Both the position numbers and the translations under genes were made by a program. A stretch of DNA of 64,000 nucleotides from Gallionellales bacterium GWA2_54_124 (GTDB lineage Bacteria; Pseudomonadota; Gammaproteobacteria; Burkholderiales; Gallionellaceae): positions 806,001 through 870,000 of the forward strand of contig MGWO01000007.1 of the NCBI GenBank assembly GCA_001801025.1. The letters are read 5' to 3'. How positions within the stretch are numbered: the first letter of the stretch is position 1; each line of letters starts with the position of its first letter. Below, in pieces: positions 35,964 to 44,647 of this stretch. The notes under the pieces are model-generated. The model was not told where the DNA came from. It saw only the letters and a program-made list of their open reading frames with translations, and did not search any database.

Positions 35964-36683
35964 ATGGCGAGATCTAAGGATAGTGATGAATTGAAAATGC
36001 TCAAAAAAGAAGCTACTCAAAAATTTATAGCGTTAATTGAAGATAGCTGCAAACTTCGTACAAAGGAGCTTGAGGAAAAACTGGGTATTGGAGATGGAAC
36101 GGGTACTGTTTGGTGTAAATACAGGAGAGGCAGCAAGTCTATGGCGTTACCAAACTTGCATTCAAAAATCAAAAAGTCGATAAAGGACGGCCTTCTTCCT
36201 GCGAATATCGGACAGCAACTGCTTAGTGAAGTGATAAATCAGGAAATTAAATTAGAAATGGCTGATTGGACCATCAACGAAAGCTATGTTTATGATCCTA
36301 GAGAGTCACAACTCAAAGAATTCATGTTGGCCGTCGAACAGCTTATTTTGCAGGCAAACAATTTACTTGAAGAACATCAACCCAAAAATATTGTTGCTGC
36401 TCTTGCGCCACTCCATAAACTGATTCTTGATTTATCCTCCCGAAAGGAGGAAACCGTAAAGTCTGTTCAGCGGGGTGAATCAGTTGAAGCACTACTTTTG
36501 CGTGATATACGGAAAAAATGGGGCGAAGAGGTATCAGAAGACGATGTGTGGAAGATGTTCGGCGCAAAACATGGGCTTGATATTATTGATGGGTTTGCGA
36601 CATCACAGTCAGTTGCCAATAAAATGGCAGAAGCTCGAAAAGAGGCTTTAGATGCCATGAATTTTTCTTCCATAGCGGGCTGA
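35964..36683 (+). CDS. Hypothetical protein at the right end of the element
   Basis: A 239-aa protein, not recognised. Basic N-terminal third (MARSKDSDELKMLKKEATQK, and KYRRGSKSM near 55) suggests DNA binding; the rest is helical. The ATG at 35964 follows AGGGGT; an upstream ATG at 35940 is possible. It ends immediately before the two end repeats and attR, so it could take part in recombination or its control. That is inference from position. Confidence 0.55.
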   Translation: MARSKDSDELKMLKKEATQKFIALIEDSCKLRTKELEEKLGIGDGTGTVWCKYRRGSKSMALPNLHSKIKKSIKDGLLPANIGQQLLSEVINQEIKLEMADWTINESYVYDPRESQLKEFMLAVEQLILQANNLLEEHQPKNIVAALAPLHKLILDLSSRKEETVKSVQRGESVEALLLRDIRKKWGEEVSEDDVWKMFGAKHGLDIIDGFATSQSVANKMAEARKEALDAMNFSSIAG

Positions 36684-36702
36684 GCACAGTTCTGGCACAG
36701 TG
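36684..36702 (+). repeat. Right-end copy 1 of the 19-bp end repeat
   Basis: GCACAGTTCTGGCACAGTG, one base different from the other two copies. It directly follows the stop of the last cargo gene. Probable integrase arm site. Confidence 0.68.
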
Positions 36703-36730
36703 AAAGAAACAATAATATGGGGATTTAGAG

Positions 36731-36775
36731 CAACTTTCTTGGCACAATTCTGGCACAGTGCCAGCAAGAAAGTTG
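36731..36775 (+). repeat. Right-end copy 2 of the end repeat inside a nested palindrome
   Basis: The 19-bp motif at 36742-36760 sits between 11-bp inverted arms CAACTTTCTTG (36731-36741) and CAAGAAAGTTG (36765-36775). A second, 7-bp palindrome CTGGCAC-A-GTGCCAG occupies 36750-36764. It lies 51 bp from attR. Probably a recombinase or accessory-factor assembly site. Confidence 0.7.
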
Positions 36776-36786
36776 TCTTATTTGAG

Positions 36787-36816
36787 GTTACGCTTGTTGG
36801 TTAAAACAAGCGTAAC
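36787..36816. repeat. 12-bp inverted repeat next to attR
   Basis: GTTACGCTTGTT and AACAAGCGTAAC flank a 6-bp loop, 10 bp beyond the 3' end of the intact tRNA-Ser. It may act as the element-supplied 3' hairpin for the tRNA transcript; no strong T-run follows. Confidence 0.55.
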
Positions 36817-36825
36817 TCATTGATT

Positions 36826-36916
36826 TGGCGGAGAAGGGGGGATTCGAACCCCCGTTGGGATATTATCCCAAACACGCTTTCCAGGCGTGCGACTTAAACC
36901 GCTCATCCACCTCTCC
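36826..36916 (-). tRNA. tRNA-Ser(GGA), host gene of the insertion
   Basis: A 91-nt tRNA including encoded CCA. The acceptor strands GGAGAGG and CTTCTCC pair (one G-U), the anticodon loop reads CTGGAAA (anticodon GGA) and the long variable arm typical of class II Ser tRNAs is perfectly paired (TTGGGATA/TATCCCAA). The T arm GGGGGTTCGAATCCCCC is canonical. The 3' part is within the element's right direct repeat (attR), so insertion restored the gene. Its promoter lies on the chromosomal side. Confidence 0.97.
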
Positions 36917-36927
36917 GAAGGGCGAGC

Positions 36928-36956
36928 AGAATAAACCAGATTGCGCTTTAGTGCAA
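36928..36956 (-). promoter_or_regulatory. Promoter of tRNA-Ser
   Basis: On the minus strand TTGCAC (-35), 17 bp, TATTCT (-10), 11 nt before the mature 5' end. Since it lies outside the element, the tRNA remains expressed after insertion. Confidence 0.65.
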
Positions 36957-37053
36957 TCGGCATGTGGCATATTTAAAATACTCAGCGCAAAATCAGCATT
37001 GTCAGAGTGTTTTTACACTAAACTCACAAGTCCTAAAAAATGCAGATAAATAC

Positions 37054-38049
37054 ATGCGTCTGATTCTTGCCCCGATGGAGGGACTGGCCGATTCCAGTCT
37101 GCGCGACATATTGACGCGACTGGGCGGCATTGATCTTTGTGTGGCTGAATTCGTGCGTGTCACGAATCATCTGCTTACCGAAAAATTTGTGCTGCGCACG
37201 GTGCCTGAACTCGATCACGGAGGTTGCACACCGGCCGGTGTTCCGGTGCGTGTGCAGTTGCTGGGAAGCGATCCCGTCTGTCTTGCTGAAAATGCTGCAT
37301 TCATTGCAAGTTTGGGTGCGCCGGGGATTGATCTTAACTTTGGTTGTCCGGCACCGACCGTTAACCGGCATGGCGGCGGTGCTGTCCTGCTTGCGTTCCC
37401 TGAGCAAATCCACGACATTGTCGCGGCCACGCGCCGGGCTGTGCCTGAAGGTATTCCTGTGACAGCCAAGATGCGGCTGGGACTTTCCGATACTTCGCTG
37501 ACCTTGGAATGCGCTCGTGCAATTGAGGCTGGCGGCGCCGATGAAATCACCGTTCATGCACGTACGCGCTCAGATGGCTATCGTCCGCCTGCGAGGTGGG
37601 AGTGGCTCAGCCAGATTCGTGAGGTGGTGACGTTGCCGATGGTGGTTAACGGGGATGTCTGGACGCCGGAGGATGGTGAGGATATTCGCCGGATCAGCGG
37701 CTGTGAAGATGTGATGATAGGGCGCGGGGTGATCCTCAGGCCTGATCTGATGCGGCGCATCAAAGAGGGGGGGGATGCGATGGACTGGCAGGCGTTGCGG
37801 CCCTGGGTGCTCGATTACTTCGATCTGTTGTGTGATCGGATGGAGCACCGGCACGCGCCGGGGCGGCTCAAGCAATGGATGGGTATGATGCGCGCGGCAT
37901 ATCCTGAAGCGCAGGAGCAGTACCAGTCGTTGCGCACTGAGCGGGATCCGACGGCTGTCAGACGCATCCTGTCGGCTTATCAACGGGACGGCGGGAGTCA
38001 GGCCTTGGGTGGCCTGGTGGGCATTGAATGCGGGGTAAGTGATGACTAA
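37054..38049 (+). CDS. dusC: tRNA-dihydrouridine synthase C
   Basis: A 331-aa FMN-dependent enzyme reducing uridine to dihydrouridine in tRNA (position 16 for DusC). It begins MRLILAPMEGLADSSLRDIL, has the catalytic Cys in NFGCPAPTVNRHGGGA, EITVHARTR and the FMN phosphate region MIGRGVI. The ATG at 37054 matches the family N-terminus; the reading frame extends upstream without similarity. The Dus group C is inferred from the start and length (E. coli DusC is 315 aa). Its end overlaps the GspE-type gene. Confidence 0.9.
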   Translation: MRLILAPMEGLADSSLRDILTRLGGIDLCVAEFVRVTNHLLTEKFVLRTVPELDHGGCTPAGVPVRVQLLGSDPVCLAENAAFIASLGAPGIDLNFGCPAPTVNRHGGGAVLLAFPEQIHDIVAATRRAVPEGIPVTAKMRLGLSDTSLTLECARAIEAGGADEITVHARTRSDGYRPPARWEWLSQIREVVTLPMVVNGDVWTPEDGEDIRRISGCEDVMIGRGVILRPDLMRRIKEGGDAMDWQALRPWVLDYFDLLCDRMEHRHAPGRLKQWMGMMRAAYPEAQEQYQSLRTERDPTAVRRILSAYQRDGGSQALGGLVGIECGVSDD

Positions 38050-39814
38050 GGACGCGATACCGCTTGAGGCGAGATTGACGCTCGGCCAGTTATTAAGCTG
38101 GCTGGTGCAGGATGGCGTGATCCTAAGGGATGATGCTGAACAGCTTGCGGGTAATCGGGAGCGCGGAGTGTATCCGCTGGTGGTGATCGCGGAGCAAAAG
38201 TGGCTCAGCCGGACATTGCCCGCGAGGCTCTTGACGGTCGAATATCTGACCGAGTGGCTGGCCGCGCGCACGGGCATGGTCTATTTTCATATCGATCCTT
38301 TGCAACTCAATTTTGGCAGCGTCGCCAATGTGGTTTCAAAATCCTACGCCGAGCGGCTCAAAATCATGCCGGTAAAGGTCGGTGACGGCGAAGTGGTGAT
38401 TGCAACCTCAGAGCCGTTTGTGACGGAGTGGGTCGCGGAGCTCGAACGCATTCTGAATCTTAAGATTACCCGGGTTTTGGCCAGCCCGCTCGATATCAAC
38501 CGCTATCTGCCGGAAATCTATAGTCTTGCCAATTCGGTGCAGCAGGCGAGCCGGGCGAGAGCGGGGCAGGCGGTTGGCGTGCAAAATTTTGAGCAACTGG
38601 TCGAACTTGGTAAAAACAAGAATCTCGATGCAAACGAGCAGCATATTGTGACTTTGGTGGACTGGCTGTTTAAATACGCCTTCGAGCAGCGTGCCAGCGA
38701 TATCCACCTTGAGCCGCGCCGCGACATTGGCATCGTGCGTTTTCGTATCGATGGGGTGCTGCATCAGGTTTATCAGTTGCCAGCCAGCGTCAATAACGCC
38801 ATTACCAATCGCATCAAGCTGTTGGGGCGCATGGATATGGTGGAAAAGCGCCGCCCTCAGGACGGGCGCATCAAGACGGTGAGTACGGCAGGCGACGAAA
38901 TTGAATTGCGATTGTCCACAATGCCCACCGCCTTTGGCGAAAAGCTGGTGATGCGGATTTTTGATCCGGAAATTCTGGTGAAAAGTTTTGCCGATCTGGG
39001 TTTTTCGCGGGGGCAGACGGCGCTTTGGAATCAATGGACGGCTCAGCCTTGCGGCATCATTCTGGTGACCGGGCCGACAGGATCGGGAAAAACGACGACG
39101 CTGTATTCAACGCTCAGGCAGCTGGCGACACCGGAAGTCAATGTTTGCACCGTGGAAGACCCGATCGAGATGATCGAGCCTGCGTTCAATCAGATGCAGG
39201 TGCAGCAAAATATCGGTCTGAATTTTGCCACTGGCGTGCGCACGCTGTTGCGGCAGGACCCCGATATTATTATGGTCGGCGAAATTCGTGATGCGGAAAC
39301 GGCCGAAATGGCGATACAGGCCGCACTCACGGGGCATCTGGTGTTGTCGTCGCTGCATACGGGGGATGCGCCTTCCGCCATTATGCGTCTGCACGAGCTG
39401 GGGGTGCCGTCCTATCTGCTTAATTCAACCCTGCTGGGCGTGATGGCGCAGCGTCTGGTGCGCACACTGTGCCCGCATTGTAAGGCGGCAGGGGCGGTCA
39501 GCGCTGATGAGTGGCAGGAGCTGGTTCGTCCGTGGCAGTCGGCCGTGCCGTCCAATGTCAGTGTGGCGACAGGCTGCCTGGAGTGTCGTATGACCGGCTA
39601 TCGCGGCCGCACGGGTATTTATGAAATGCTGCCGTTTAGCATCGATATGCAAAAGCTGGTGTCAGGCGATGCCGATCTGGCGGCGATCAAGGCGCTGGCA
39701 ATCAAGGAGGGTATGAAGCCGTTGCGGCTCTCGGGCGCCGAAAAAGTGGCCGCAGGGCTGACGACTTTGGCTGAGGTCGTCAAAGTGGCGCCACCGTTTG
39801 AATCGAATTTTTGA
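38042..39814 (+). CDS. GspE/PilB-type secretion/pilus assembly ATPase
   Basis: A 590-aa type II secretion/type IV pilus ATPase. The N-terminal MshEN/GspE-N domain is about 60-170; the ATPase core has Walker A GPTGSGKTTT near 345, an Asp box (EDPIEM), Walker B IIMVGEIRDAETAE, and His box LSSLHTGDAPSAI. The C-terminal zinc-binding cysteines are CPHC and CLEC. It overlaps dusC by 8 bp and no other secretion or pilus genes are next to it, so its machine is encoded elsewhere. ATG at 38042 is preferred to the GTG just before. Confidence 0.88.
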   Translation: MTKDAIPLEARLTLGQLLSWLVQDGVILRDDAEQLAGNRERGVYPLVVIAEQKWLSRTLPARLLTVEYLTEWLAARTGMVYFHIDPLQLNFGSVANVVSKSYAERLKIMPVKVGDGEVVIATSEPFVTEWVAELERILNLKITRVLASPLDINRYLPEIYSLANSVQQASRARAGQAVGVQNFEQLVELGKNKNLDANEQHIVTLVDWLFKYAFEQRASDIHLEPRRDIGIVRFRIDGVLHQVYQLPASVNNAITNRIKLLGRMDMVEKRRPQDGRIKTVSTAGDEIELRLSTMPTAFGEKLVMRIFDPEILVKSFADLGFSRGQTALWNQWTAQPCGIILVTGPTGSGKTTTLYSTLRQLATPEVNVCTVEDPIEMIEPAFNQMQVQQNIGLNFATGVRTLLRQDPDIIMVGEIRDAETAEMAIQAALTGHLVLSSLHTGDAPSAIMRLHELGVPSYLLNSTLLGVMAQRLVRTLCPHCKAAGAVSADEWQELVRPWQSAVPSNVSVATGCLECRMTGYRGRTGIYEMLPFSIDMQKLVSGDADLAAIKALAIKEGMKPLRLSGAEKVAAGLTTLAEVVKVAPPFESNF

Positions 39815-39826
39815 TTGATAAGCGTG

Positions 39827-39856
39827 TTGAGCCGGATGGTAAATTGGTGGTAGAAT
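39827..39856 (+). promoter_or_regulatory. Promoter of rpsB-tsf
   Basis: TTGAGC (39827-39832), 18 bp, TAGAAT (39851-39856). A GC-rich leader of about 105 nt follows, able to fold; in other bacteria this leader is the site of S2 autoregulation. Confidence 0.55.
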
Positions 39857-39966
39857 GCGCGTTGCATCGGAATTGGCCGGTGCAAATTTCCCGCTCGCAC
39901 AAGTTGGGGTGCTCGTAAGAGTCAGGCTGGCGAGTGGTAGTTTTAACCCTTACGTTAGGAATAAAC

Positions 39967-40695
39967 ATGGCTGTAACAATGCGTCAAATGCTGGATGCTG
40001 GTGTTCACTTTGGTCACCAAACCCGTTTCTGGAATCCTAAGATGGCTCCGTTCATCTTCGGTCACCGCAATCGTATTCACATCATCAACCTGGAAAAATC
40101 CGTAGCGCTGTTTGCAGAAGCCGAAAGCTATGTGCGCAAATTGTCCGCGAAAAAGGGCACCGTCCTGTTCGTCGCGACTAAGCGCCAGGCTCGTGAGATT
40201 TTGCAAGAAGAAGCTGTTCGTGCAAATTCACCGTTCGTAAATCACCGCTGGTTGGGTGGTATGCTCACCAACTACAAGACTGTTCAGCAATCGATCAAGC
40301 GTCTGCGCGAACTCGAGGCGATCACCGCTGAAGGCGCTGAAGGCGTTTCCAAGAAAGAGGCGCTGGTTATGGCGCGCGAACTGGAAAAGCTCAATCGCAG
40401 TCTGGGCGGTATCAAGGATATGCCTAATCTGCCGGATGCAATTTTCGTCATCGACGTGGGCTATCAAAAGGGCGCAATCGTTGAAGCCAAAAAGCTGGGT
40501 ATCCCTGTTATCGGTATCGTCGATACCAACAACTCGCCAGCCGGTGTGGATTTTGTAATCCCTGGTAACGACGATTCGACTCAGGCAATCCGTTTGTATG
40601 CACGCGGTATCGCTGATGCGGTATTGGAAGGTCGCGCACAGGCATTGAATGAATTGGTTCAGCAGGTCGCTGAAGAGCCAGAACAAGCAGCCTAA
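39967..40695 (+). CDS. rpsB: 30S ribosomal protein S2
   Basis: A 242-aa S2 protein. It begins [18 protein letters not shown] and shows [20 protein letters not shown] and GGMLTNYKT, as well as [13 protein letters not shown] near the end. TTAGGA precedes the ATG at 39967. First gene of the rpsB-tsf operon, followed by an intergenic attenuator. Confidence 0.98.
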   Translation: MAVTMRQMLDAGVHFGHQTRFWNPKMAPFIFGHRNRIHIINLEKSVALFAEAESYVRKLSAKKGTVLFVATKRQAREILQEEAVRANSPFVNHRWLGGMLTNYKTVQQSIKRLRELEAITAEGAEGVSKKEALVMARELEKLNRSLGGIKDMPNLPDAIFVIDVGYQKGAIVEAKKLGIPVIGIVDTNNSPAGVDFVIPGNDDSTQAIRLYARGIADAVLEGRAQALNELVQQVAEEPEQAA

Positions 40696-40714
40696 GTTGT
40701 TTTTAGGCGTTGAA

Positions 40715-40737
40715 AGGGGCGCAAGCCCCTTTTTTTG
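40715..40737 (+). terminator. Attenuator/terminator between rpsB and tsf
   Basis: AGGGGC-GCAA-GCCCCT followed by a T run. The position between rpsB and tsf is the usual partial terminator that adjusts the S2 to EF-Ts ratio. Confidence 0.85.
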
Positions 40738-40767
40738 TAAGTTTTTTAAGAATTTTTGGAGTTAGTT

Positions 40768-41667
40768 ATGGCAGAAATTACTGCAAGTATGGTTAAAGAA
40801 TTGCGTGAAGCCACCGGCCTCGGCATGATGGAATGTAAAAAAGCGCTGGTTGAAGCAAACGGTGATTTCAAGGTGGCTGAAGAGCAAATGCGCATCAAGA
40901 GCGGCGCGAAGGCCAGCAAGGCTTCTTCACGTGTCACGGCTGAAGGTGTGGTAAGTGCTTTTATCGCTGCTGATGCTAAGTCGGGTGCGGTTGCTGAAGT
41001 GAACTGCGAGACTGACTTTGTTGCTAAGAACGACGACTTTGTTGCTTTTGCAAAGAATGTTGCCGAAACTGTTGCAAAGAATAATCCTGCGGATATCGCT
41101 GCGTTGTCCGAGCTCACGATTGCCAACGGAACCGATACGGTTGAAGCAACCCGCAAGGCGCTGGTAATGAAGCTGGGTGAAAATTTGACTGTTCGTCGTA
41201 TCGAACGTTACGAAACGACTACAGGCACACTGGCAAGCTATCTGCACGGCAGCAAGATCGGTGTTCTGCTGAATTTTACTGGCGGCGATGAAGCTTTGGG
41301 TCGTGATATCTGCATGCACATCGCAGCTTCTAAGCCTAAATCGGTTGATAGTTCAGGTGTTAATCCTGCGGATATCGAAACTGAACGCCGCATTGCAATC
41401 GAAAAAGCACGCGAAGCCGGCAAGGCCGAAGCGATGTTGGAAAAAATCGCTGAAGGTACTGTGCAGAAATTCCTGAGGGAAGTAACGCTGCTGGGTCAGG
41501 TTTTCGTTAAGGCTGAAGATGGCAAGCAAACCATCGAGCAACTGTTGAAGGCGCGCGGCGCTTCGGTGTCTGCATTCCAGATGTTCGTGGTCGGTGAAGG
41601 CATCGAGAAGAAGGTAGAAGACTACGCGGCAGAAGTTGCTGCAACCATCGCAGCTGCACAAGGATAA
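40768..41667 (+). CDS. tsf: Elongation factor Ts
   Basis: A 299-aa guanine nucleotide exchange factor for EF-Tu. The N-terminal UBA-like domain contains [20 protein letters not shown] and the exchange domain carries the [10 protein letters not shown] block near 80. Full length. GGAG lies before the ATG at 40768. Followed 5 bp later by pyrH. Confidence 0.98.
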   Translation: MAEITASMVKELREATGLGMMECKKALVEANGDFKVAEEQMRIKSGAKASKASSRVTAEGVVSAFIAADAKSGAVAEVNCETDFVAKNDDFVAFAKNVAETVAKNNPADIAALSELTIANGTDTVEATRKALVMKLGENLTVRRIERYETTTGTLASYLHGSKIGVLLNFTGGDEALGRDICMHIAASKPKSVDSSGVNPADIETERRIAIEKAREAGKAEAMLEKIAEGTVQKFLREVTLLGQVFVKAEDGKQTIEQLLKARGASVSAFQMFVVGEGIEKKVEDYAAEVAATIAAAQG

Positions 41668-41672
41668 TTGCC

Positions 41673-42392
41673 ATGAGCGCACCCGTTTATAAACGTATTC
41701 TGTTAAAACTTTCCGGCGAAGCCCTGATGGGCGACGACAGTTATGGTATCAATCGCACGGTCATCGAGCGCATCGTTGCCGAGATAGCAGAAGTCGTGGC
41801 GATGGGTGTGCAAGTGGCGATGGTCATCGGCGGCGGCAATATCTTTCGCGGTGTGGCGCCTGCCGCAGCGGGAATGGACAGAGCGACCGCCGATTACATG
41901 GGGATGCTGGCCACGGTGATGAACTCAATGGCGCTGCAGGATGCGATGAATCGCGCGGGGCTCGATTGCCGCGTGCAGTCAGCGCTGAATCTGGAGCAAG
42001 TTGCTGAGCCTTTCATTCGCGGCAAGGCCCTGCGTTATCTGGAAGAAGGCAAGGTCGTCATTTTTGCGGCAGGTATCGGTAGTCCGTTTTTTACCACCGA
42101 TACGGCTGCCGCTTTACGCGGCGTGGAAATGAGTGCCGAAGTTGTGATCAAGGCCACCAAGGTGGATGGAATTTATACTGCAGATCCTAAAAAGGATCCG
42201 CATGCGGTTCGCTATCAGAGTCTTAGCTTTGATGAAGCGATCAGCAAGAATTTACAGGTAATGGATGCCACCGCGCTGACTTTGTGCCGTGATCAGAAAT
42301 TGCCTATCATCGTATTTAGCATCTTCAAGGCAGGCGCATTAAAACGCGTGGTGTTCGGTGAAGGTGAAGGTACGCTGGTACGTGTTGAGTAG
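41673..42392 (+). CDS. pyrH: Uridylate kinase
   Basis: A 239-aa UMP kinase phosphorylating UMP to UDP, of the amino-acid-kinase fold. Motifs: [24 protein letters not shown], and the C-terminal GTLV. The distal [11 protein letters not shown] block binds nucleotide. Part of the tsf-pyrH-frr order conserved in bacteria. Confidence 0.97.
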   Translation: MSAPVYKRILLKLSGEALMGDDSYGINRTVIERIVAEIAEVVAMGVQVAMVIGGGNIFRGVAPAAAGMDRATADYMGMLATVMNSMALQDAMNRAGLDCRVQSALNLEQVAEPFIRGKALRYLEEGKVVIFAAGIGSPFFTTDTAAALRGVEMSAEVVIKATKVDGIYTADPKKDPHAVRYQSLSFDEAISKNLQVMDATALTLCRDQKLPIIVFSIFKAGALKRVVFGEGEGTLVRVE

Positions 42393-42418
42393 CACACTCG
42401 TAAAGACAGGAGAAAGCT

Positions 42419-42976
42419 GTGATTACTGAAATCAGAAAAGATGCCGAAGCCAGAATGCGCAAGTCGCTGGACGCCTTGCGCGCGGATTTGGGCAAGGTTC
42501 GTACCGGTCGCGCTCATACAGGTTTGTTGGACCATGTGATGGTGGATTATTACGGTAGTCCGACGCTGGTGACCCAGGTTGCCAATATCACGCTGGTCGA
42601 TGCGCGCACCATCGGTGTGCAGCCCTATGAAAAAAATATGGTTGGCAAGGTCGAGCGCGCGATTCGTGATGCGGATCTGGGGCTCAATCCCGCCACGAAC
42701 GGCGAACTGATCCGCGTTCCGATGCCGATGCTGACCGAAGAGCGTCGTCGCGATATGATCAAACTGGTCAAGTCAGAAGGCGAAGATGCGAAAATTGCGG
42801 TGCGCAATATTCGTCGCGATGCCAATGGTTCTCTGAAAGACTTGCTCAAGAAAAAAGAAATCTCCGAAGACGACGAGCGTCGCGTTCAGGATGATATTCA
42901 GAAACTAACCGACCGTTTTGTTTCTGAAATTGACCAGATGCTGGCTGCCAAAGAAGTTGATTTGATGGCCGTCTAA
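42419..42976 (+). CDS. frr: Ribosome recycling factor
   Basis: A 185-aa recycling factor which, with EF-G, splits the post-termination ribosome. It has [25 protein letters not shown]-like [11 protein letters not shown] and the long three-helix ends. A GTG start at 42419 preceded by AGGAGAAA fits. Confidence 0.97.
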   Translation: MITEIRKDAEARMRKSLDALRADLGKVRTGRAHTGLLDHVMVDYYGSPTLVTQVANITLVDARTIGVQPYEKNMVGKVERAIRDADLGLNPATNGELIRVPMPMLTEERRRDMIKLVKSEGEDAKIAVRNIRRDANGSLKDLLKKKEISEDDERRVQDDIQKLTDRFVSEIDQMLAAKEVDLMAV

Positions 42977-43055
42977 TTGGAATGAGGATTGAGCAGCGTA
43001 AGGTTTTTAACTCGATCCTCAGTGCTCGTTCTCAGTCCTCAATCCGCGATCCTAT

Positions 43056-43841
43056 ATGACTAAACAGCCCAGTTCCACGCGTGCTATTCCGGATGTGGCT
43101 CGTGTGCCGCGTCATATTGCCATCATCATGGATGGTAACGGGCGCTGGGCGAAGCAGCGCTTCATGCCGCGCATTATGGGGCATCAGCGCGGCGTAGAAT
43201 CCTTGCGCGCGGCGGTGCGTGCCTGCCGCGATCTGGGCGTACAATATCTGACTGTTTTTGCCTTCAGCAGCGAGAACTGGCGTCGTCCGGTCGATGAAGT
43301 CTCCTTTTTGATGTCGTTGTTCCTGAAAATGCTGGAGCGCGAAGTCGCCAGCCTGCATAAAAATAATATCCGTTTGAAAATCATCGGTGACCGCAGCCGT
43401 TTTGATGAAAAACTGCAAAATACGATGTTGCATGCAGAATCGCTCACGTCCGGCAACACCGGCTTGACGCTCACCATTGCGGCAAACTACGGCGGACGCT
43501 GGGATATGATGGCCGCCGTGCAGCGTTTGCTGAGCGTTCATCCAGAACTTGCGACTTCATTTACTGAGGATGATCTGCAGCCCTATCTGTCTATGGGGGA
43601 TGCGCCTGAGCCGGATCTCTTTATCCGTACCGGTGGCGAGATGCGCATCAGCAATTTCATGTTGTGGCAGTTAGCTTATACGGAGCTGTATTTCACCGAT
43701 ACCCTGTGGCCGGTTTTCGACCGGAAAGAGCTCGAAAAGGCCATTGCTTCGTATCAAAATCGCGAACGTCGTTTTGGTCGCACCAGTGAGCAACTGGTCG
43801 GTGTCCCTGTGCAATCGAATGAAGGAGAGCGGCGTGCTTAA
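43056..43841 (+). CDS. uppS: Undecaprenyl diphosphate synthase
   Basis: A 261-aa cis-prenyltransferase producing the C55 carrier for peptidoglycan. Signature blocks are HIAIIMDGNGRWAKQR (catalytic Asp), FAFSSENWRRP and the C-terminal DLFIRTGGEMRISNF. Its 3' end overlaps cdsA by 8 bp. Confidence 0.97.
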   Translation: MTKQPSSTRAIPDVARVPRHIAIIMDGNGRWAKQRFMPRIMGHQRGVESLRAAVRACRDLGVQYLTVFAFSSENWRRPVDEVSFLMSLFLKMLEREVASLHKNNIRLKIIGDRSRFDEKLQNTMLHAESLTSGNTGLTLTIAANYGGRWDMMAAVQRLLSVHPELATSFTEDDLQPYLSMGDAPEPDLFIRTGGEMRISNFMLWQLAYTELYFTDTLWPVFDRKELEKAIASYQNRERRFGRTSEQLVGVPVQSNEGERRA

Positions 43842-44646
43842 ATCCAGAATCATTACTGCCATCATCCTGTTGCTGTTGCTGTTGGGTGTGCTTTTTACCT
43901 TGCCGGACGGGTGGTGGTCAGCTCTGGTCGTGCTGGTTGTGATGCAGGGGACGCTTGAATGGTCGAAATTGGCTAAATTGCAGCTTAAGGGCGCCTACGT
44001 AAATGCGGGGCTGACACTGGCTGCCATGCTGGCTTTGATCTGGTTTGATACGCATTACAGCGAGCCTGACCGGCTGTTTGTTCATTTGATGATCTACGCC
44101 GTTTCCGCATTGCTGTGGTTAATTATTGTGCCGACCTGGATGATCGCATCCTGGCGCGTTGAGAGCCCGGCACTGATGGCGGTAGTGGGGGGGGCGGTTT
44201 TGATTCCAACGGGGCTTGCCATGCTCGATTTGCACGCAGTGAGTCCCTGGGTCTTGCTGCTGCTGATGGCGCTGGTGTGGGTTGCGGACATCGGGGCTTA
44301 TTTTTCAGGTCGCAGGTTCGGTAAAAACAAACTGGCGCCCAGCATTAGTCCCGGAAAAACCTGGGAAGGGGTGGCAGGCGGCATGTTCGCTGTGACGATT
44401 TATGTGCTGATCGTCTGGTATATCTTTCCGTTCGCCATGCTGCCTATTATTTTGCTGGCGGCCTGGTGGTGGGTCGGATTAGCCGTGATTGGCGATTTGT
44501 TTGAATCCGCGATTAAGCGTCAGGCTGGGGTGAAAGACAGCGGAACCCTGCTGCCGGGGCACGGCGGTCTGCTCGATCGTATCGATGCATTGACTCCGAC
44601 GCTGCCGCTTGCTGCGATGGTGATTCTGTTAGGGCAGTTTAGTTAA
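43834..44646 (+). CDS. cdsA: Phosphatidate cytidylyltransferase
   Basis: A 270-aa integral membrane enzyme making CDP-diacylglycerol from phosphatidate and CTP. About eight hydrophobic segments; the family signature near the C-terminus appears as [18 protein letters not shown] and LDRIDAL. The GTG at 43834 has GGAGAG just before it and overlaps the uppS stop; longer upstream frames are inside uppS. Confidence 0.94.
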   Translation: MLKSRIITAIILLLLLLGVLFTLPDGWWSALVVLVVMQGTLEWSKLAKLQLKGAYVNAGLTLAAMLALIWFDTHYSEPDRLFVHLMIYAVSALLWLIIVPTWMIASWRVESPALMAVVGGAVLIPTGLAMLDLHAVSPWVLLLLMALVWVADIGAYFSGRRFGKNKLAPSISPGKTWEGVAGGMFAVTIYVLIVWYIFPFAMLPIILLAAWWWVGLAVIGDLFESAIKRQAGVKDSGTLLPGHGGLLDRIDALTPTLPLAAMVILLGQFS

Positions 44647-44647
44647 T

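Larger units (their letters stand above)
8786..36890. mobile_element. Integrative mobilizable defence element in tRNA-Ser(GGA)
   Basis: The ends are defined by a 65-bp direct repeat of the tRNA-Ser 3' part, offset by exactly 28,040 bp. Inside are a tyrosine recombinase next to the left end, an AlpA/excisionase-like gene near the right end, a relaxase with MobC-, TraK-, TraL- and TraM-like genes, and a dense cargo of defence-type genes: type I RM, deaminase, RhuM-Fic, AAA/TOPRIM, exonucleases/HAD, SIR2-HerA and DUF2130. No type IV secretion genes are present, so transfer would need a helper. Several cargo stretches are clearly more AT-rich than the flanking chromosome. Both chromosomal flanks carry ordinary housekeeping genes. 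Confidence 0.92.

Noticed and set aside
36825-37049. Plus-strand ORF of 74 codons over the tRNA-Ser
   Set aside because: It is translated from the antisense of a tRNA gene and has no ribosome site.
38042-39814. Part of a complete type II secretion or pilus operon
   Set aside because: Neighbours are dusC and rpsB; no gspF, pilC or pseudopilin genes are adjacent.
42977-43055. Inverted GAGGATTGAG-like repeats between frr and uppS
   Set aside because: Arms are imperfect and short and no T-run follows, so neither terminator nor operator can be supported.
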